Counted from the stretch's first letter, positions 34,622-43,745 are shown. The stretch is 64,000 bases of DNA from Nitrososphaerota archaeon (GCA_023381255.1 JAMCTX010000001.1:1-64000), one strand, 5' to 3'. Program-made: numbers and translations. The notes: a model not told the origin generated them from the letters alone.

Positions 34622-35863
34622 TTATATCCCACCCCCGTCATGGTAGTACTCCCCAGCCAGTTCTTTTGACCACTCTGTATATTCCTGCCTTTCGTCTTCG
34701 GAAAGCACTACGCCCGTGGTGAACCTCAGATGAGATGACGGGGTTGCCTTGGGCTTGTCTGGCAGGGTTTCCTGCGCTATATCGCTTATTATCCTGTACC
34801 CCTTTCTCAGGATGAGGTCGGCTAGCCTGTGCCTCCTGGGGGCGTTTTCTACATATGTATCGATTGTTTTAAGCACAAACGGCACGGCCTCCTGATAATT
34901 GTCAAGGAGTGCAACCCCCCAGCTCAGCCTGGGGCCATAATGCGCCTGGGCATGAGAACCGACAAGAAGCGCTATCTTCCTGTCCTTTCCCGGCTTTATG
35001 GCTGGAAACGCCTTCTTGATGCAGTTCATGGCCTTCAGGCACTTGCCGCCATCGATCTTGACCTCCCTCTTTTCATTGTCCCAGCTTATCGCCCCTGACG
35101 GGCACGAATTGACCAGCTCGTTTGCATTTACCTTTCCACTCTCTATCATGACCCTGAGCACCGCCTGGTCAACGTCTGGCGCTCCAACCCACGTGCCTAT
35201 AAACGTGAAATCAGACCTGGCGTTTGCAGTGGCGCAGTCCAGCGGGCATCCGCTGAACTTGAACTTTAACTTATAGGGGAACATCTGGGTGTTCAGGTAC
35301 TTGTATATTTGAGGATGGCTCCTGAAAAAGTCCATTGCCTGCATTGTATCATAAAGGGCGTATTCGCACAGCGCCTGCCCTGGACAGGCGTACAGCTCCC
35401 TGAAAGTGTCCCCCGACCCGCCCACGTCAGAACCCATTATTGCCCTTATGGCGTCAATTGCGCTGTCTGCCTTTTCGCTCTGTATGTTTATCACGATGGA
35501 ACCGGTATTTCCAGCGAATTCAACAAGGCCTATGCCATAATTGTCGGCAACCTCCACGAGCTTCTTCAGGTATGAAGTTGAAAGGAACCTTCCTGCTGGG
35601 GCATAGGTTCGGAAATGCGTTTCGGAAACCTTGCCATCACGGGACCTCCTCGCGAGAATTCCGCTGAAAACGTACTTTACCCTAAATGACCCGCTGTACC
35701 ACGGGGAATACTTGTGCGACACCCCCCATGCATAGTACTCTACCGGATATTTTGTCTTCTTGAGCTCAGTTACATGGCTTGGCCACGGACCCTTCTCAAG
35801 GCTGCCAAGCATCTTCATGTCTTCGTCAGTTACATTTTGCTCCATCTTTTCTGCAGAACTCAT
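34622..35863 (-). CDS. dsrA: dissimilatory sulfite reductase, alpha subunit
   Basis: 413 residues from ATG at 35863 (MSSAEKMEQNV), chosen because a TATA-like TTTTTATATC on the minus strand (about 35884-35893) falls inside the longer 424-residue version. Cofactor Cys sets are ACPGQALCEY (C-x5-C) and SGCPLDCATA (C-x3-C). The ferredoxin insert has NSCPSGAI, then C-L-K-A-M-N-C instead of the usual C-x2-C-x2-C: the central Cys is Ala, encoded GCC at 35030-35032. Four ligands are normal, so cluster binding in this domain may be altered. Everything else looks functional. Confidence 0.94.
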   Translation of the reverse strand: MSSAEKMEQNVTDEDMKMLGSLEKGPWPSHVTELKKTKYPVEYYAWGVSHKYSPWYSGSFRVKYVFSGILARRSRDGKVSETHFRTYAPAGRFLSTSYLKKLVEVADNYGIGLVEFAGNTGSIVINIQSEKADSAIDAIRAIMGSDVGGSGDTFRELYACPGQALCEYALYDTMQAMDFFRSHPQIYKYLNTQMFPYKLKFKFSGCPLDCATANARSDFTFIGTWVGAPDVDQAVLRVMIESGKVNANELVNSCPSGAISWDNEKREVKIDGGKCLKAMNCIKKAFPAIKPGKDRKIALLVGSHAQAHYGPRLSWGVALLDNYQEAVPFVLKTIDTYVENAPRRHRLADLILRKGYRIISDIAQETLPDKPKATPSSHLRFTTGVVLSEDERQEYTEWSKELAGEYYHDGGGI

Positions 35864-36030
35864 ATTTAAAAAACCGATATTTGATATAAAAAACATTATT
35901 CCACAGAAATGGTGAATTAATTGATGGTGTTTTTAACCCCAATCTGCATCAGGCAAACAGCATATACAGCTGCCTTTAAATTCAGGGATTATTGCATGGA
36001 AAGTGAAGAACAATACTTTAAAGGGTTTTT
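35864..36030. promoter_or_regulatory. divergent dsrAB / dsrMK promoter region
   Basis: AT-rich region between divergent dsrA and dsrM. It holds the dsrA TATA-like site near 35884-35893 and a loose inverted repeat AGGCA-15 nt-TGCCT at about 35951-35975. Joint control of the reductase and its membrane partner is likely from layout; no regulator binding site is proven. Confidence 0.4.
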
Positions 36031-36987
36031 ATGCCAAAAAAAGGCATGATACCAATACAGAATACGCTTGCCTACTTCTCTTATTTCTCATTTGCATTCT
36101 TCATAATTATGCTTGTATTTAACATGAAAAAATATGCATGGACCCCAGTGCATCTCAGGTGGGAGCTTTACCCCGTTCCCGGGGAAGAGGAGCATGAACA
36201 TGGGGGTTCATTTCTGGAAAGGGTTGACTGGTGGAAGGGTAGCATAAAGATGAACATGATGTCGGAATTAAATGAGCTTTTCCAGGAAATGCTGTTTATA
36301 AAGAGGCTTTACAAAAGCAAGAGGAGGTTCTGGGTGCTGAGCTTTCTCTTTCATGGCGGAATATACCTGATACTTGGCTGGTTTGTGTTTGTTTTTATAG
36401 GCGGGTTGGAGTTGCTCCTGCGCGTTCCCGCAACAAGCCTGCTATACATTGCCGTGTTTTATATAACAGTGACCTTCGGTTATCTGGGGATATCCGCGGC
36501 AACAATTGGCGGAATTGGGCTCGCGGTAAAAAGGTACTACGACGGCAAACTCAGGGACCTTTCTTCACCCGTTGACTACTTTAACCTGATATTTGCGCTG
36601 GCCGTGATGGTGAGTGGCATTTTTGCCCTGGCGTATGACCCACTTTTTGACACGGCAAGGGCTTTTATGGCATATCTGCTAAGCGGAGCCGGTTTCATAT
36701 TTCCATTTGGCTATTCCATTGCAATTTACCCTGCCACAGCGCTGCAGCTGGTTTTGCTGTGCTGCTTTTTAATTTACGTCCCATTTTCAAGGCTGACACA
36801 CTTTCTCGGAAAGTACTTTACATACCATAAGGTACTGTGGAACTCGCAGCCTTCAATGCAGCTTGGGAAGTTTAACGACAACTATGACCTGGAAGAAAAC
36901 ATGAACCTGACGATTCCCTGGTCGGCACCGCACATACCCACCGGGAAAAAATGGAAGGATGTAAAAGAAAATGAAAGATCAAATTAA
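36031..36987 (+). CDS. dsrM: DsrM-like membrane cytochrome b subunit
   Basis: 318 residues with one N-terminal TM helix, a polar loop of about 60 residues, and a nitrate-reductase-gamma-type five-helix core with His ligands for heme b (FHGGIYLILGW, then YHKVLW). Such subunits oxidise menaquinol and pass electrons to the DsrK Fe-S protein for DsrC-trisulfide reduction. It overlaps the start of dsrK by 17 nt. DsrJ, DsrO and DsrP genes are not beside it, as in the simpler DsrMK type. Confidence 0.82.
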   Translation: MPKKGMIPIQNTLAYFSYFSFAFFIIMLVFNMKKYAWTPVHLRWELYPVPGEEEHEHGGSFLERVDWWKGSIKMNMMSELNELFQEMLFIKRLYKSKRRFWVLSFLFHGGIYLILGWFVFVFIGGLELLLRVPATSLLYIAVFYITVTFGYLGISAATIGGIGLAVKRYYDGKLRDLSSPVDYFNLIFALAVMVSGIFALAYDPLFDTARAFMAYLLSGAGFIFPFGYSIAIYPATALQLVLLCCFLIYVPFSRLTHFLGKYFTYHKVLWNSQPSMQLGKFNDNYDLEENMNLTIPWSAPHIPTGKKWKDVKENERSN

Positions 36988-37319
36988 GATAAAGGATTTT
37001 TCAAAAGAATCAATGGCGCCCCTGGTAAAATTGGACCTGAAGGACCTTATGAAACTGGAACTGCTTGATGACGAGCCGGCCCTTAAGGAACCGCCACAGT
37101 TCTGGACTGAAAAGTACAATTTCTCGCTTGACGGGCACGCTGCTGTGGGGATACCTGTGCCTGCCAGCGACCAGGAAAAGGAGGAGCTTGTTAAAAGGTT
37201 CCTGAAGGGGCTTGAAAAGGAACTCACAAAGGAGGGAAACTGGACATTCCTCCAGCAGGTTTTGCTCAGCCTTGATTACTGTGCAAAGTGTGGGGCGTGC
37301 GAGGAAGCCTGCCCGATAT

Positions 37320-37334
37320 ACCTGGCAAGCGGGA
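37320..37334. repeat. left 15-bp target duplication of IS481-type element
   Basis: ACCTGGCAAGCGGGA, identical to 38353-38367. The coding frame of dsrK passes through it (LASG). Confidence 0.93.
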
Positions 37335-38352
37335 TGTGGTATCCTGTAATTATTAACGCTTTGTTTCATGTTTTGATCTGTCATTATTTGTCACCAGATC
37401 GTTTTAGCATTGGCAAGTCCTTCCTCCTCCTGTCGAGCCTGCTGTAGAATGCCTCCGCAGGCTTCTCAACATGCTCAAAGTCAAGCGAAAGGTGTGGCTT
37501 GTCATAGTTGTACCAGTGCATCAATTCATCAATGCTATCGAACAGGCGTATCTTCTGCTGGAACGTGCCGTAGAACCTTTCAACCTTGCCGTTTGTCTGC
37601 GGATGATGAACCCTGCCGACTATGTGCCTGATCCCCAGTTCCTCAAGGTGCACCTGAAAGGCGCTCTTACCCTCAGATTTTCTGTCACCGAAGTTTGAAT
37701 AGAACTGTGAGCCATGATCAGTGAGAAGCTCCCTTGGCTTGCCGTACTTTGATATGCATTCATCTAGCAGCTTTATCGCGTTTTCTGCTGTTGCATTGTC
37801 ATAAACGCCATAGCCAACCACAAACCTTGATGAATCGTCAAGGTAAACAATCAAATACTTTCCCCTCCACCTAGGATCGGCTATTTCGTACCAGTCCGTG
37901 TGCCACAGTGACATGCTGTGCCTCCTTTCATACTTGACGTACTTCCTCTTGGACCTCTTGTTTGGCTCTGCTGTAGACAGCCTGTTCTTCATTAACACTT
38001 TATGTATGGCATTGTGGGAAAAATTAAACCCTTCGCTCTTCAGCACCCTTTCCAGGTAAACTGCACCACACTTATGTTTCATATACGCATTGATTATTAC
38101 CTGCTCATCCTCGCTTGACAGCTGTTTCCTTGGCGGCCTGCCGGCTTTGCCTAATGTAGGAATGACGCCTGTATGGATGTACTGGCTCCACAACTGCCTT
38201 ATTCTTGATGTGGAAACATGTTGAATAGTTGCAATGTCTTTCGTGCTCAATTTGTTATCTTTTTTCATGTTAATTATCCACTTGATCTTGTCGTCTGTTA
38301 ATGTCAACCTGTTATGTGAGTCATTAAGTGTTAATAATTGTGGGATACGACA
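37335..38352. mobile_element. IS481-family insertion sequence, 1018 bp
   Basis: The ends form an imperfect inverted repeat of about 27 nt. The left end starts TGTGGTATCC and the inverted right end TGTCGTATCC, both followed by AATTATTAAC after three variable bases. Termini beginning TGT, a length near 1 kb and a 15-bp direct target repeat all fit IS481. One transposase gene lies on the minus strand. The perfect target duplication and intact transposase indicate a recent insertion. Confidence 0.93.
37384..38307 (-). CDS. IS481-family transposase
   Basis: About 307 residues from TTG at 38307 (LTLTDDKIKWIINM). The N-terminal third holds helix-turn-helix segments (STKDIATIQHVSTSRIRQLW and a second basic region). 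The rve-type catalytic core has Asp in LWHTDWYEI, Asp in LLTDHGSQF, and Glu in HPQTNGKVERFYGTF, the DDE triad. The open frame continues to 38361 beyond the IS end, in the target DNA, so that longer start is not native. It looks intact, so the element may still move. Confidence 0.9.
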   Translation of the reverse strand: MTLTDDKIKWIINMKKDNKLSTKDIATIQHVSTSRIRQLWSQYIHTGVIPTLGKAGRPPRKQLSSEDEQVIINAYMKHKCGAVYLERVLKSEGFNFSHNAIHKVLMKNRLSTAEPNKRSKRKYVKYERRHSMSLWHTDWYEIADPRWRGKYLIVYLDDSSRFVVGYGVYDNATAENAIKLLDECISKYGKPRELLTDHGSQFYSNFGDRKSEGKSAFQVHLEELGIRHIVGRVHHPQTNGKVERFYGTFQQKIRLFDSIDELMHWYNYDKPHLSLDFEHVEKPAEAFYSRLDRRRKDLPMLKRSGDK

Positions 38353-38367
38353 ACCTGGCAAGCGGGA
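38353..38367. repeat. right 15-bp target duplication of IS481-type element
   Basis: ACCTGGCAAGCGGGA, matching 37320-37334; dsrK resumes in frame directly after it at 38368. Confidence 0.93.
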
Positions 38368-39599
38368 AGAAAAACATATACAGTCCTCTATTCAGGTCAG
38401 AGCTTCTAAGGAGGCTTTACAGAAAGCATTTTACCACGGCGGGAAAACATTTCGGGAGGGTCGTTTACGGTGATATAGACGAGACATGGCAGCTTATAAC
38501 AAGGCTCATAGAGCTTTCTTACAGGTGCAATATATGCAGAAGGTGCGCGCAGGCGTGCCCCATAGGCATTGACAACGGCCTTATAGCGCATGAAATAAGG
38601 AAAATAGCAAGCCAGGAGCTGGGGATAGCAGCGAAGGAGCTTCATGAGAAGGGGACGGTGCTCCAGCTGAATGTGGGGTCATCAACGGGCCTGAACCCCG
38701 AGGGTTTCAAGAGAGTGGTTAAGATGATGGAGGAGGACATACAGGAAAAGGCCGGGCTCAAAATCAAAATACCGGTTGACGTAAAGGGGGCTGACATCCT
38801 GCTGATACACAATGCCGGTGAATACATTTCCTGGATTGAGAACCCGGAGGCTTACGCGATAATATTCGAAAAGGCCGGGCTCAGCTGGACGCTTAGCAGC
38901 GAGCCCGTTGGCTACGACTCAGTTAACTATGGCGTGTGGTATGATGACGTGCAGCTTGCGAGGATTGCCCTGAGGCATGTTGAAATAGCTCACAGGCTCG
39001 GCGTAAAAAAGATAGTCGTGGGAGAGTGCGGTCACGCTACAAAGGCCCTGGTTGTCACAGCCGAAAGGCTTCTTACAAAGGACAACTACATCCCGAGAGA
39101 GAGCGTGCTGCCCCTGCTTTCTGAAGTCGTTGAAAAATTCGATCTTGACCCGGAAAGGAACAGGTTCCCGGTAACGCTGCACGATCCGTGCAACACCGTC
39201 AGGCTTGCAGGCATAGTGGAACCGCAGCGCAGGGTTCTGAAGAAGGTGGCGCCCCTTTTCAGGGAAATGGAGCCCCACGGCGTATGCAACTACTGCTGCG
39301 GAGGCGGATCGGGGTTCGCCATAATGCATTCATACAATTTTGACCAGTGGAAAAACAAGGTCGCGGCCAGGATGAAGGTAAACCAGATACTTGAAGCTTT
39401 CAGGAATGAAATCAACCCTCAGGCCTACAAATACGTGTGCGCTCCGTGCAGCAACTGCAAGGGTGAAATAAGGGATTTCATAACGCATTACAAGCTCTGG
39501 GAAAAGTTCAGGATAAACTATGGCGGGCTTGCTGAACTGGTGGTCAACGCAATGCCTGAAATAAATGGCTACATAAACACGAATGAATTCCACTGAATA

Positions 39600-39950
39600 T
39601 TATATTGACAAAGTCAGTTTCGAGTTTGAAGCGAAATCAAAAAACGACGCCACGCCCCAGACTTCCACCCCATCGTTTATGAATTCTTTCACTCCAAACC
39701 CCTGAACAGCTGAAGAGCAGGCAACAAATTTCACGCCCAATTCAACCGCCCTTTTAAATTTCTGCTTGATGCTGTCGTCAAGCTTTTCAAATACCTGCTT
39801 TTTAACGAGCAGCACGCTGTCAAGCGCAAGGAACACCAGGACATCATAGTCCATGGCGCAGGCTGCCGAAACATAATCAAGAAGCATGCCCATGCGCGCC
39901 GTATCCGCCGGCGGAACAGTCGCCAATACCGCCAGCCTGTTGGCTGCCAT
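39600..39950 (-). CDS. DsrE-family protein
   Basis: 116 residues of the DsrE/DsrF-like fold: RLAVLATVPPADTA, a DYDVLVFLALDSVLLVKK strand-helix, and VKFVACSSAVQGFGV with a Cys in the place of the sulfur-carrying residue. It is a single protein, not a DsrEFH hexamer set. Probable sulfur-relay partner of DsrC or a stand-alone persulfide carrier. Convergent with dsrK, stops 3 nt apart. Confidence 0.75.
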   Translation of the reverse strand: MAANRLAVLATVPPADTARMGMLLDYVSAACAMDYDVLVFLALDSVLLVKKQVFEKLDDSIKQKFKRAVELGVKFVACSSAVQGFGVKEFINDGVEVWGVASFFDFASNSKLTLSI

Positions 39951-40085
39951 GGCGCATTATCGCCCATCTCACTATTTAATTTTTTTTAATTGCGGTCGGT
40001 TGCAAAATGCTTCACCCGGATGATTTTGCTTGACGCAAACGATTAATAATGCTTATAATATCCATTTTTGATTATTTCATTATAA

Positions 40086-40811
40086 ATGAGCAGAAAGGTT
40101 TCCAAAGTTTACATTGTGGGAGCAGGGCCCGGGGACAGGTCCCTCCTTACGCTGAAGGCATTCAGGCTTATAAAAAAAGCTGAAGTGATGATATATGACT
40201 ATCTTATTTCACCTGATATCATCAGGCTGGCCAAAAAAGGGTGCATACTAGTGTCTCATGAACGAGGCTCAACATCCCTGGAGAGGGTTGAAACCTTTAA
40301 AAAAACAGTCCTTGAGTATTATGATAAAAAAAGCACAATCGTAAGATTGCACACGGGGGATCCCATGCTGTTCGGAATGGGGAACGAGGAAGTTAGTTTT
40401 CTCAGAGAACATGGCATCACATATGAGGTCGTGCCCGGGATAACCAGCGCGCTCGGGGTGCCTGCAAGCGTGGGCTTGCCCATTACCTCAAGGGGGATTT
40501 CATCGTCGGCGGTTATTTTTAATGGGCATCCGATAAATCAAAACGAAATCAACTGGGATTCCCTTGCAAAAATGGATGGCACGCTGATAGCGCTGATGGG
40601 AGTTTCAGGCGCGGACCAGATTTCAAAAAATCTTATCGGTGCGGGGCTTGACCGGTTGACCCCCGTATGCATAATATCAAACGGCACTTTAAAAACCCAA
40701 AAGGTTTCATTTGGCGTACTGTATGAACTGAAGGCATTAATAGACAGGGATTGCATCAGGGCCCCCGCGGTCATTGTAATTGGAAAGGTCGCCAGATCGC
40801 TTAATGCCTAA
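40086..40811 (+). CDS. cobA: uroporphyrinogen-III C-methyltransferase
   Basis: 241 residues of the SUMT family: YIVGAGPGDRSLLTLKAF, YDYLISPDIIR, VRLHTGDPMLFGMGNEE, YEVVPGITSALGVPASVGLPITSRG, then LMGV. It methylates uroporphyrinogen III at C2 and C7 to precorrin-2, the siroheme/cobalamin branch point. TATA-like GCTTATAATA at about 40050. Followed by the precorrin-2 dehydrogenase; together they would make the siroheme precursor for DsrAB. Confidence 0.92.
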   Translation: MSRKVSKVYIVGAGPGDRSLLTLKAFRLIKKAEVMIYDYLISPDIIRLAKKGCILVSHERGSTSLERVETFKKTVLEYYDKKSTIVRLHTGDPMLFGMGNEEVSFLREHGITYEVVPGITSALGVPASVGLPITSRGISSSAVIFNGHPINQNEINWDSLAKMDGTLIALMGVSGADQISKNLIGAGLDRLTPVCIISNGTLKTQKVSFGVLYELKALIDRDCIRAPAVIVIGKVARSLNA

Positions 40812-40844
40812 GCTTTTTATTGGGGCCAATCGGTCTGATGATTA

Positions 40845-41483
40845 ATGGCCAGCTTGATACCTCTTATGGTTGATGTAGAGAATAAAAAAATATTGATCGT
40901 CGGGGGCGGGCACATAGCATATAGAAAGGCGGCACTGTTCCTCAAAAACGGAGCTGATGTAACCGTTATAGCGAAAGAGTTTCACCCAAAATTCAGGCTT
41001 GCTCCAGCGCATCTAATACAAAATGATATACTGACAATGAAAAACATTGATTCTCTGGTGTCGCAGAGCCTTTTGGTCATAGCAGCAACAGGAAACAGGG
41101 AAATCAACGATTATGTGGAAAAAGTTTGCATCTCAGGCGGCAAGCTCTGCAACGTGGTTGATAAGCAGGGCACCCACGTGATGTTCCCAGCCTTTTTCAG
41201 GAGGGGTGATGTCATTGTGTCAGTTTCAACATCCGGCAACGTTCCGTACTTTGCGGCATTCCTGAGGGATACAGCCAGAAAGGAGCTTTCGCCGTATCTA
41301 AACGGATACAGCACAATTAAAGGCATAAGAAAAAAAATAATGAATGTAAATGCAAGAACAAGAATGGCAATTTTGAAAGAAGTGGCCCACAATGACAGAT
41401 TCTGGAAGATGATTGGTGATAAAAATAAGAAGGGCGCCATCGATATAGCAAACCAGGTTGCTGAAAGGCATATTGATAAGTGA
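40845..41483 (+). CDS. precorrin-2 dehydrogenase / siroheme synthase N-terminal-type
   Basis: 212 residues, Met8/SirC type: Rossmann motif IVGGGHIAYRKAALFLKNGADVTVIA, the ATGNREIN segment, CNVVDKQGTHVMFPAFFRRGDVIVSVSTSGNVPYFAAFLRD. It oxidises precorrin-2 to sirohydrochlorin and may also chelate iron. It is 33 nt downstream of the methyltransferase on the same strand, supporting a siroheme pair for sulfite reductase. Confidence 0.9.
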   Translation: MASLIPLMVDVENKKILIVGGGHIAYRKAALFLKNGADVTVIAKEFHPKFRLAPAHLIQNDILTMKNIDSLVSQSLLVIAATGNREINDYVEKVCISGGKLCNVVDKQGTHVMFPAFFRRGDVIVSVSTSGNVPYFAAFLRDTARKELSPYLNGYSTIKGIRKKIMNVNARTRMAILKEVAHNDRFWKMIGDKNKKGAIDIANQVAERHIDK

Positions 41484-41518
41484 TTATAACGGCGCATAAT
41501 CGCTCATTGATCTTTCCC

Positions 41519-42946
41519 CTAAACGCTTCGGAGTTTAAGGGCCCTGTACACCAGGTCCATTAATCCGGAGTATTCCATTTCACTGTTGTACATTTTGTTA
41601 AGATATGGCATAACATGAGATAACTGCGCCTTGCATATGGAACACGGCCGTATCACCCATTTTGCATCATATCTTAGGGCTTCCTCATACCACAACCTTG
41701 AATACTGCGTTGCCAGAGGAACTACTTCGTCTGCAAGGTTTCCACCCTGGCCCCCGCAGCACCATGTGTAGCCCTTGCTGTGCTCCGGGTCAACCCAATT
41801 TTTAACTACATGCTCCATTATGAACCTGGGTTCCTCCGTGAGCCCGCCGCCGCGCGCATACTGGCAGGGGTCCTGGTATGTGTACTTTATGTCCCCGTTG
41901 GCCTGCGGGTCAAGTTCCACTTTTTTGTCCTTTATTGCCCTGGTAACAAGGTGATGTATGTGAACCAGTTCTATCCCATATTCCCTGAGCCTGGGCAGGG
42001 TGTAGCTCTTGTGCACCCTCCATCCGTGACCGCACTCGCCGGCCACGACCAGCTTTGCCCCCGTTTCCCTGGCTACCCGCACGTAATTCTCCGCCAGCCC
42101 TTTCATGTGATCGGGGTGAAGGAAGAGGCCGAAGTTTGCAGTCTCAACGGCCTGCGTGTTAAATGTAAAGTCCATGCCTATCAGGTTGAGAAAAAGCACG
42201 TATCCCTTGAGCGTTTCAATGTTCATGTAAAGGTCTGCTGAAGATGGCAGCATCAGCGTGCTGCTCTTTTCGTTTATCTTTATTTTTACGTCTATCCCCT
42301 TCTCAGACTTGATTTCGTCCTTTACAAATTTCATTATGGATTCCACAGCTGCCGGCTTCAGATTCATGTTATTGCCGGTTTTCCAGTGAGCATCGATTGT
42401 CATTGAAGTAAACCTAGATGCCATTCCGATTTCATAGAGCAGGGACCTGACGGTCCTTGTAACATCAGTTTGGTCAACACCCAGTGGGCAGACGTAAGCG
42501 CACCTCCTGCATATCAGGCAGAGCCAGTAATACGTGTAAATTTTCTTTATGTATTCCATGTCAATTTTTTTAACAGCACCGACGGCGCCGCCAAACAGCT
42601 TTCCGCTTGCCCTTTCGCCCTTGATTACGGACCTTATCAACTCGGCCCTTCCAAGCGGGGAATTGTTGATATCGCCGGATGTTATATACGTGGGGCAGGC
42701 GTAAAGGCATGCGCCGCAGTGAACGCATACGTCTATTGCCATTTTTACGTTCCTGTTTTTATTGTATTCCTCTTTAAGGCGCTCTGTAAAGTGCTTTACC
42801 TTGTCCTCGGGCTCCTTTAACTTTATGTAACTGTACAGGGGCGTTAAAAGCTTCTCGTCAGCCATGTTATGCGTGAAGTTCGAAACGTCCCCGTACTTAA
42901 ACGGCCTTTCCTTAAAAACGCGGTCAAAAGCCATATGATCATTCAC
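41519..42946 (-). CDS. HdrD/DsrK-type Fe-S oxidoreductase (second copy)
   Basis: 475 residues, intact. Two 4Fe-4S motifs (CVHCGACLYACPTY and CLICRRCAYVCPLG) are followed by two CCG-type domains (QDPCQYARGGG...YTWCCGGQGGN and RPCSICKAQL), the same architecture as the broken dsrK. It overlaps the following cytochrome b subunit gene by 8 nt, forming a DsrMK-like pair. It could replace the disrupted DsrK or serve another disulfide or sulfur intermediate. Sequence is clearly divergent from dsrK, so it is not a recent duplicate. Confidence 0.85.
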   Translation of the reverse strand: MNDHMAFDRVFKERPFKYGDVSNFTHNMADEKLLTPLYSYIKLKEPEDKVKHFTERLKEEYNKNRNVKMAIDVCVHCGACLYACPTYITSGDINNSPLGRAELIRSVIKGERASGKLFGGAVGAVKKIDMEYIKKIYTYYWLCLICRRCAYVCPLGVDQTDVTRTVRSLLYEIGMASRFTSMTIDAHWKTGNNMNLKPAAVESIMKFVKDEIKSEKGIDVKIKINEKSSTLMLPSSADLYMNIETLKGYVLFLNLIGMDFTFNTQAVETANFGLFLHPDHMKGLAENYVRVARETGAKLVVAGECGHGWRVHKSYTLPRLREYGIELVHIHHLVTRAIKDKKVELDPQANGDIKYTYQDPCQYARGGGLTEEPRFIMEHVVKNWVDPEHSKGYTWCCGGQGGNLADEVVPLATQYSRLWYEEALRYDAKWVIRPCSICKAQLSHVMPYLNKMYNSEMEYSGLMDLVYRALKLRSV

Positions 42947-43745
42947 CCTCCACAGGCACCGAAGGCCTGGAAATTGACGGCATGAACAGGTACGAAAACG
43001 GGTGCATCATCTTGCTCCACGGAAAGTAAACCAGAAAAATCATCACCAGTATGAAATGAGCCTGGAACAGCGTGTAACCCGCTATGAAAGAAACATTGGG
43101 ATGAAGCATCAATACTGACCAGACCCAGCCGGAAATCGAGCCTATATAGGCGGTATTGTGCGACGTTATTCCCAGGGTCTGCGCAAGTCCGGTCACTATT
43201 ATCAAAATAAGGAGCGAATCCGCAAAGTAATCATCCAGGAAGCTGAATTTCCTTATATTGAGGTTTATTATGTATTCGTTAACCAGCCTGAGCTTTACCT
43301 TTATGGTCCCCATCCTTCTCGTTATAAGTATGATCATGCCAGCCAGGGCCATAAGGCCACCCGTGCCGCCCACATAAAGGGCCAGCAGGTGGTGATAATA
43401 CGGGGTTATCCCAAACCATGCCTGAAGGTAAGTTTCGGGTATAAAAACGCCAAGATGCCCGAACAACGCTATCCATATCCCCCAGTGAAATAAGAAAGAG
43501 CCGTAAAAAAGTTCAGGGTCCTTATCCTTTCCCTGTATGGTGTAAAACAGGAATATTCTTTTCAGCACGTCCTTAGCTGTGCTGGACCAGGCATCTTCAT
43601 TGACCCCTGCATTTACGCTGTACATCCCCGTCAGTGCAGCAGCGCTGTTCCACAAATACAGGCGGTAAGCAATGCCCAGAACAAAAAGCCCTACCGCCGC
43701 ATAGGGGACGTATCCAAAAAGCAGGGTTAAAATCAGGGAATACAC
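42939..43745 (-). CDS. DsrM/NarI-like membrane cytochrome b (second copy)
   Basis: 268 residues with five to six TM helices and a nitrate reductase gamma fold. Candidate heme ligands include FHWGIWIALFGH and HHLLALYVGG, plus QAHFILVMIF in the last helix. It lacks the long N-terminal loop of dsrM at 36031. It would anchor the HdrD-like protein downstream and link it to the quinone pool. No own promoter evidence beyond AT-rich sequence upstream. Confidence 0.8.
   Translation of the reverse strand: MYSLILTLLFGYVPYAAVGLFVLGIAYRLYLWNSAAALTGMYSVNAGVNEDAWSSTAKDVLKRIFLFYTIQGKDKDPELFYGSFLFHWGIWIALFGHLGVFIPETYLQAWFGITPYYHHLLALYVGGTGGLMALAGMIILITRRMGTIKVKLRLVNEYIINLNIRKFSFLDDYFADSLLILIIVTGLAQTLGITSHNTAYIGSISGWVWSVLMLHPNVSFIAGYTLFQAHFILVMIFLVYFPWSKMMHPFSYLFMPSISRPSVPVEGE

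Larger units (their letters stand above)
36971..39596 (+). pseudogene. dsrK: dsrK (HdrD-like) split by an IS481-type insertion
   Basis: The gene starts at ATG 36971 and reads DSLDYCAKCGACEEACP-type sequence to codon 121, then enters the IS at 37335. Removing 37335-38352 plus one 15-bp target copy (1033 nt) rejoins it in frame to give a 530-residue protein ending at 39596. The full product has two 4Fe-4S motifs (CAKCGACEEAC and CNICRRCAQAC) and two CCG-type domains (HDPCNTVRL...CNYCCGGGSG and CAPCSNCKGE), as in DsrK/HdrD. As it stands only residues 1-121 plus a 37-residue IS-coded tail, and a C-terminal part of 422 codons from a GTG at 38328 in the IS end, can be made. Separate halves lack a joined second cluster set, so function is probably lost. 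Confidence 0.93.
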
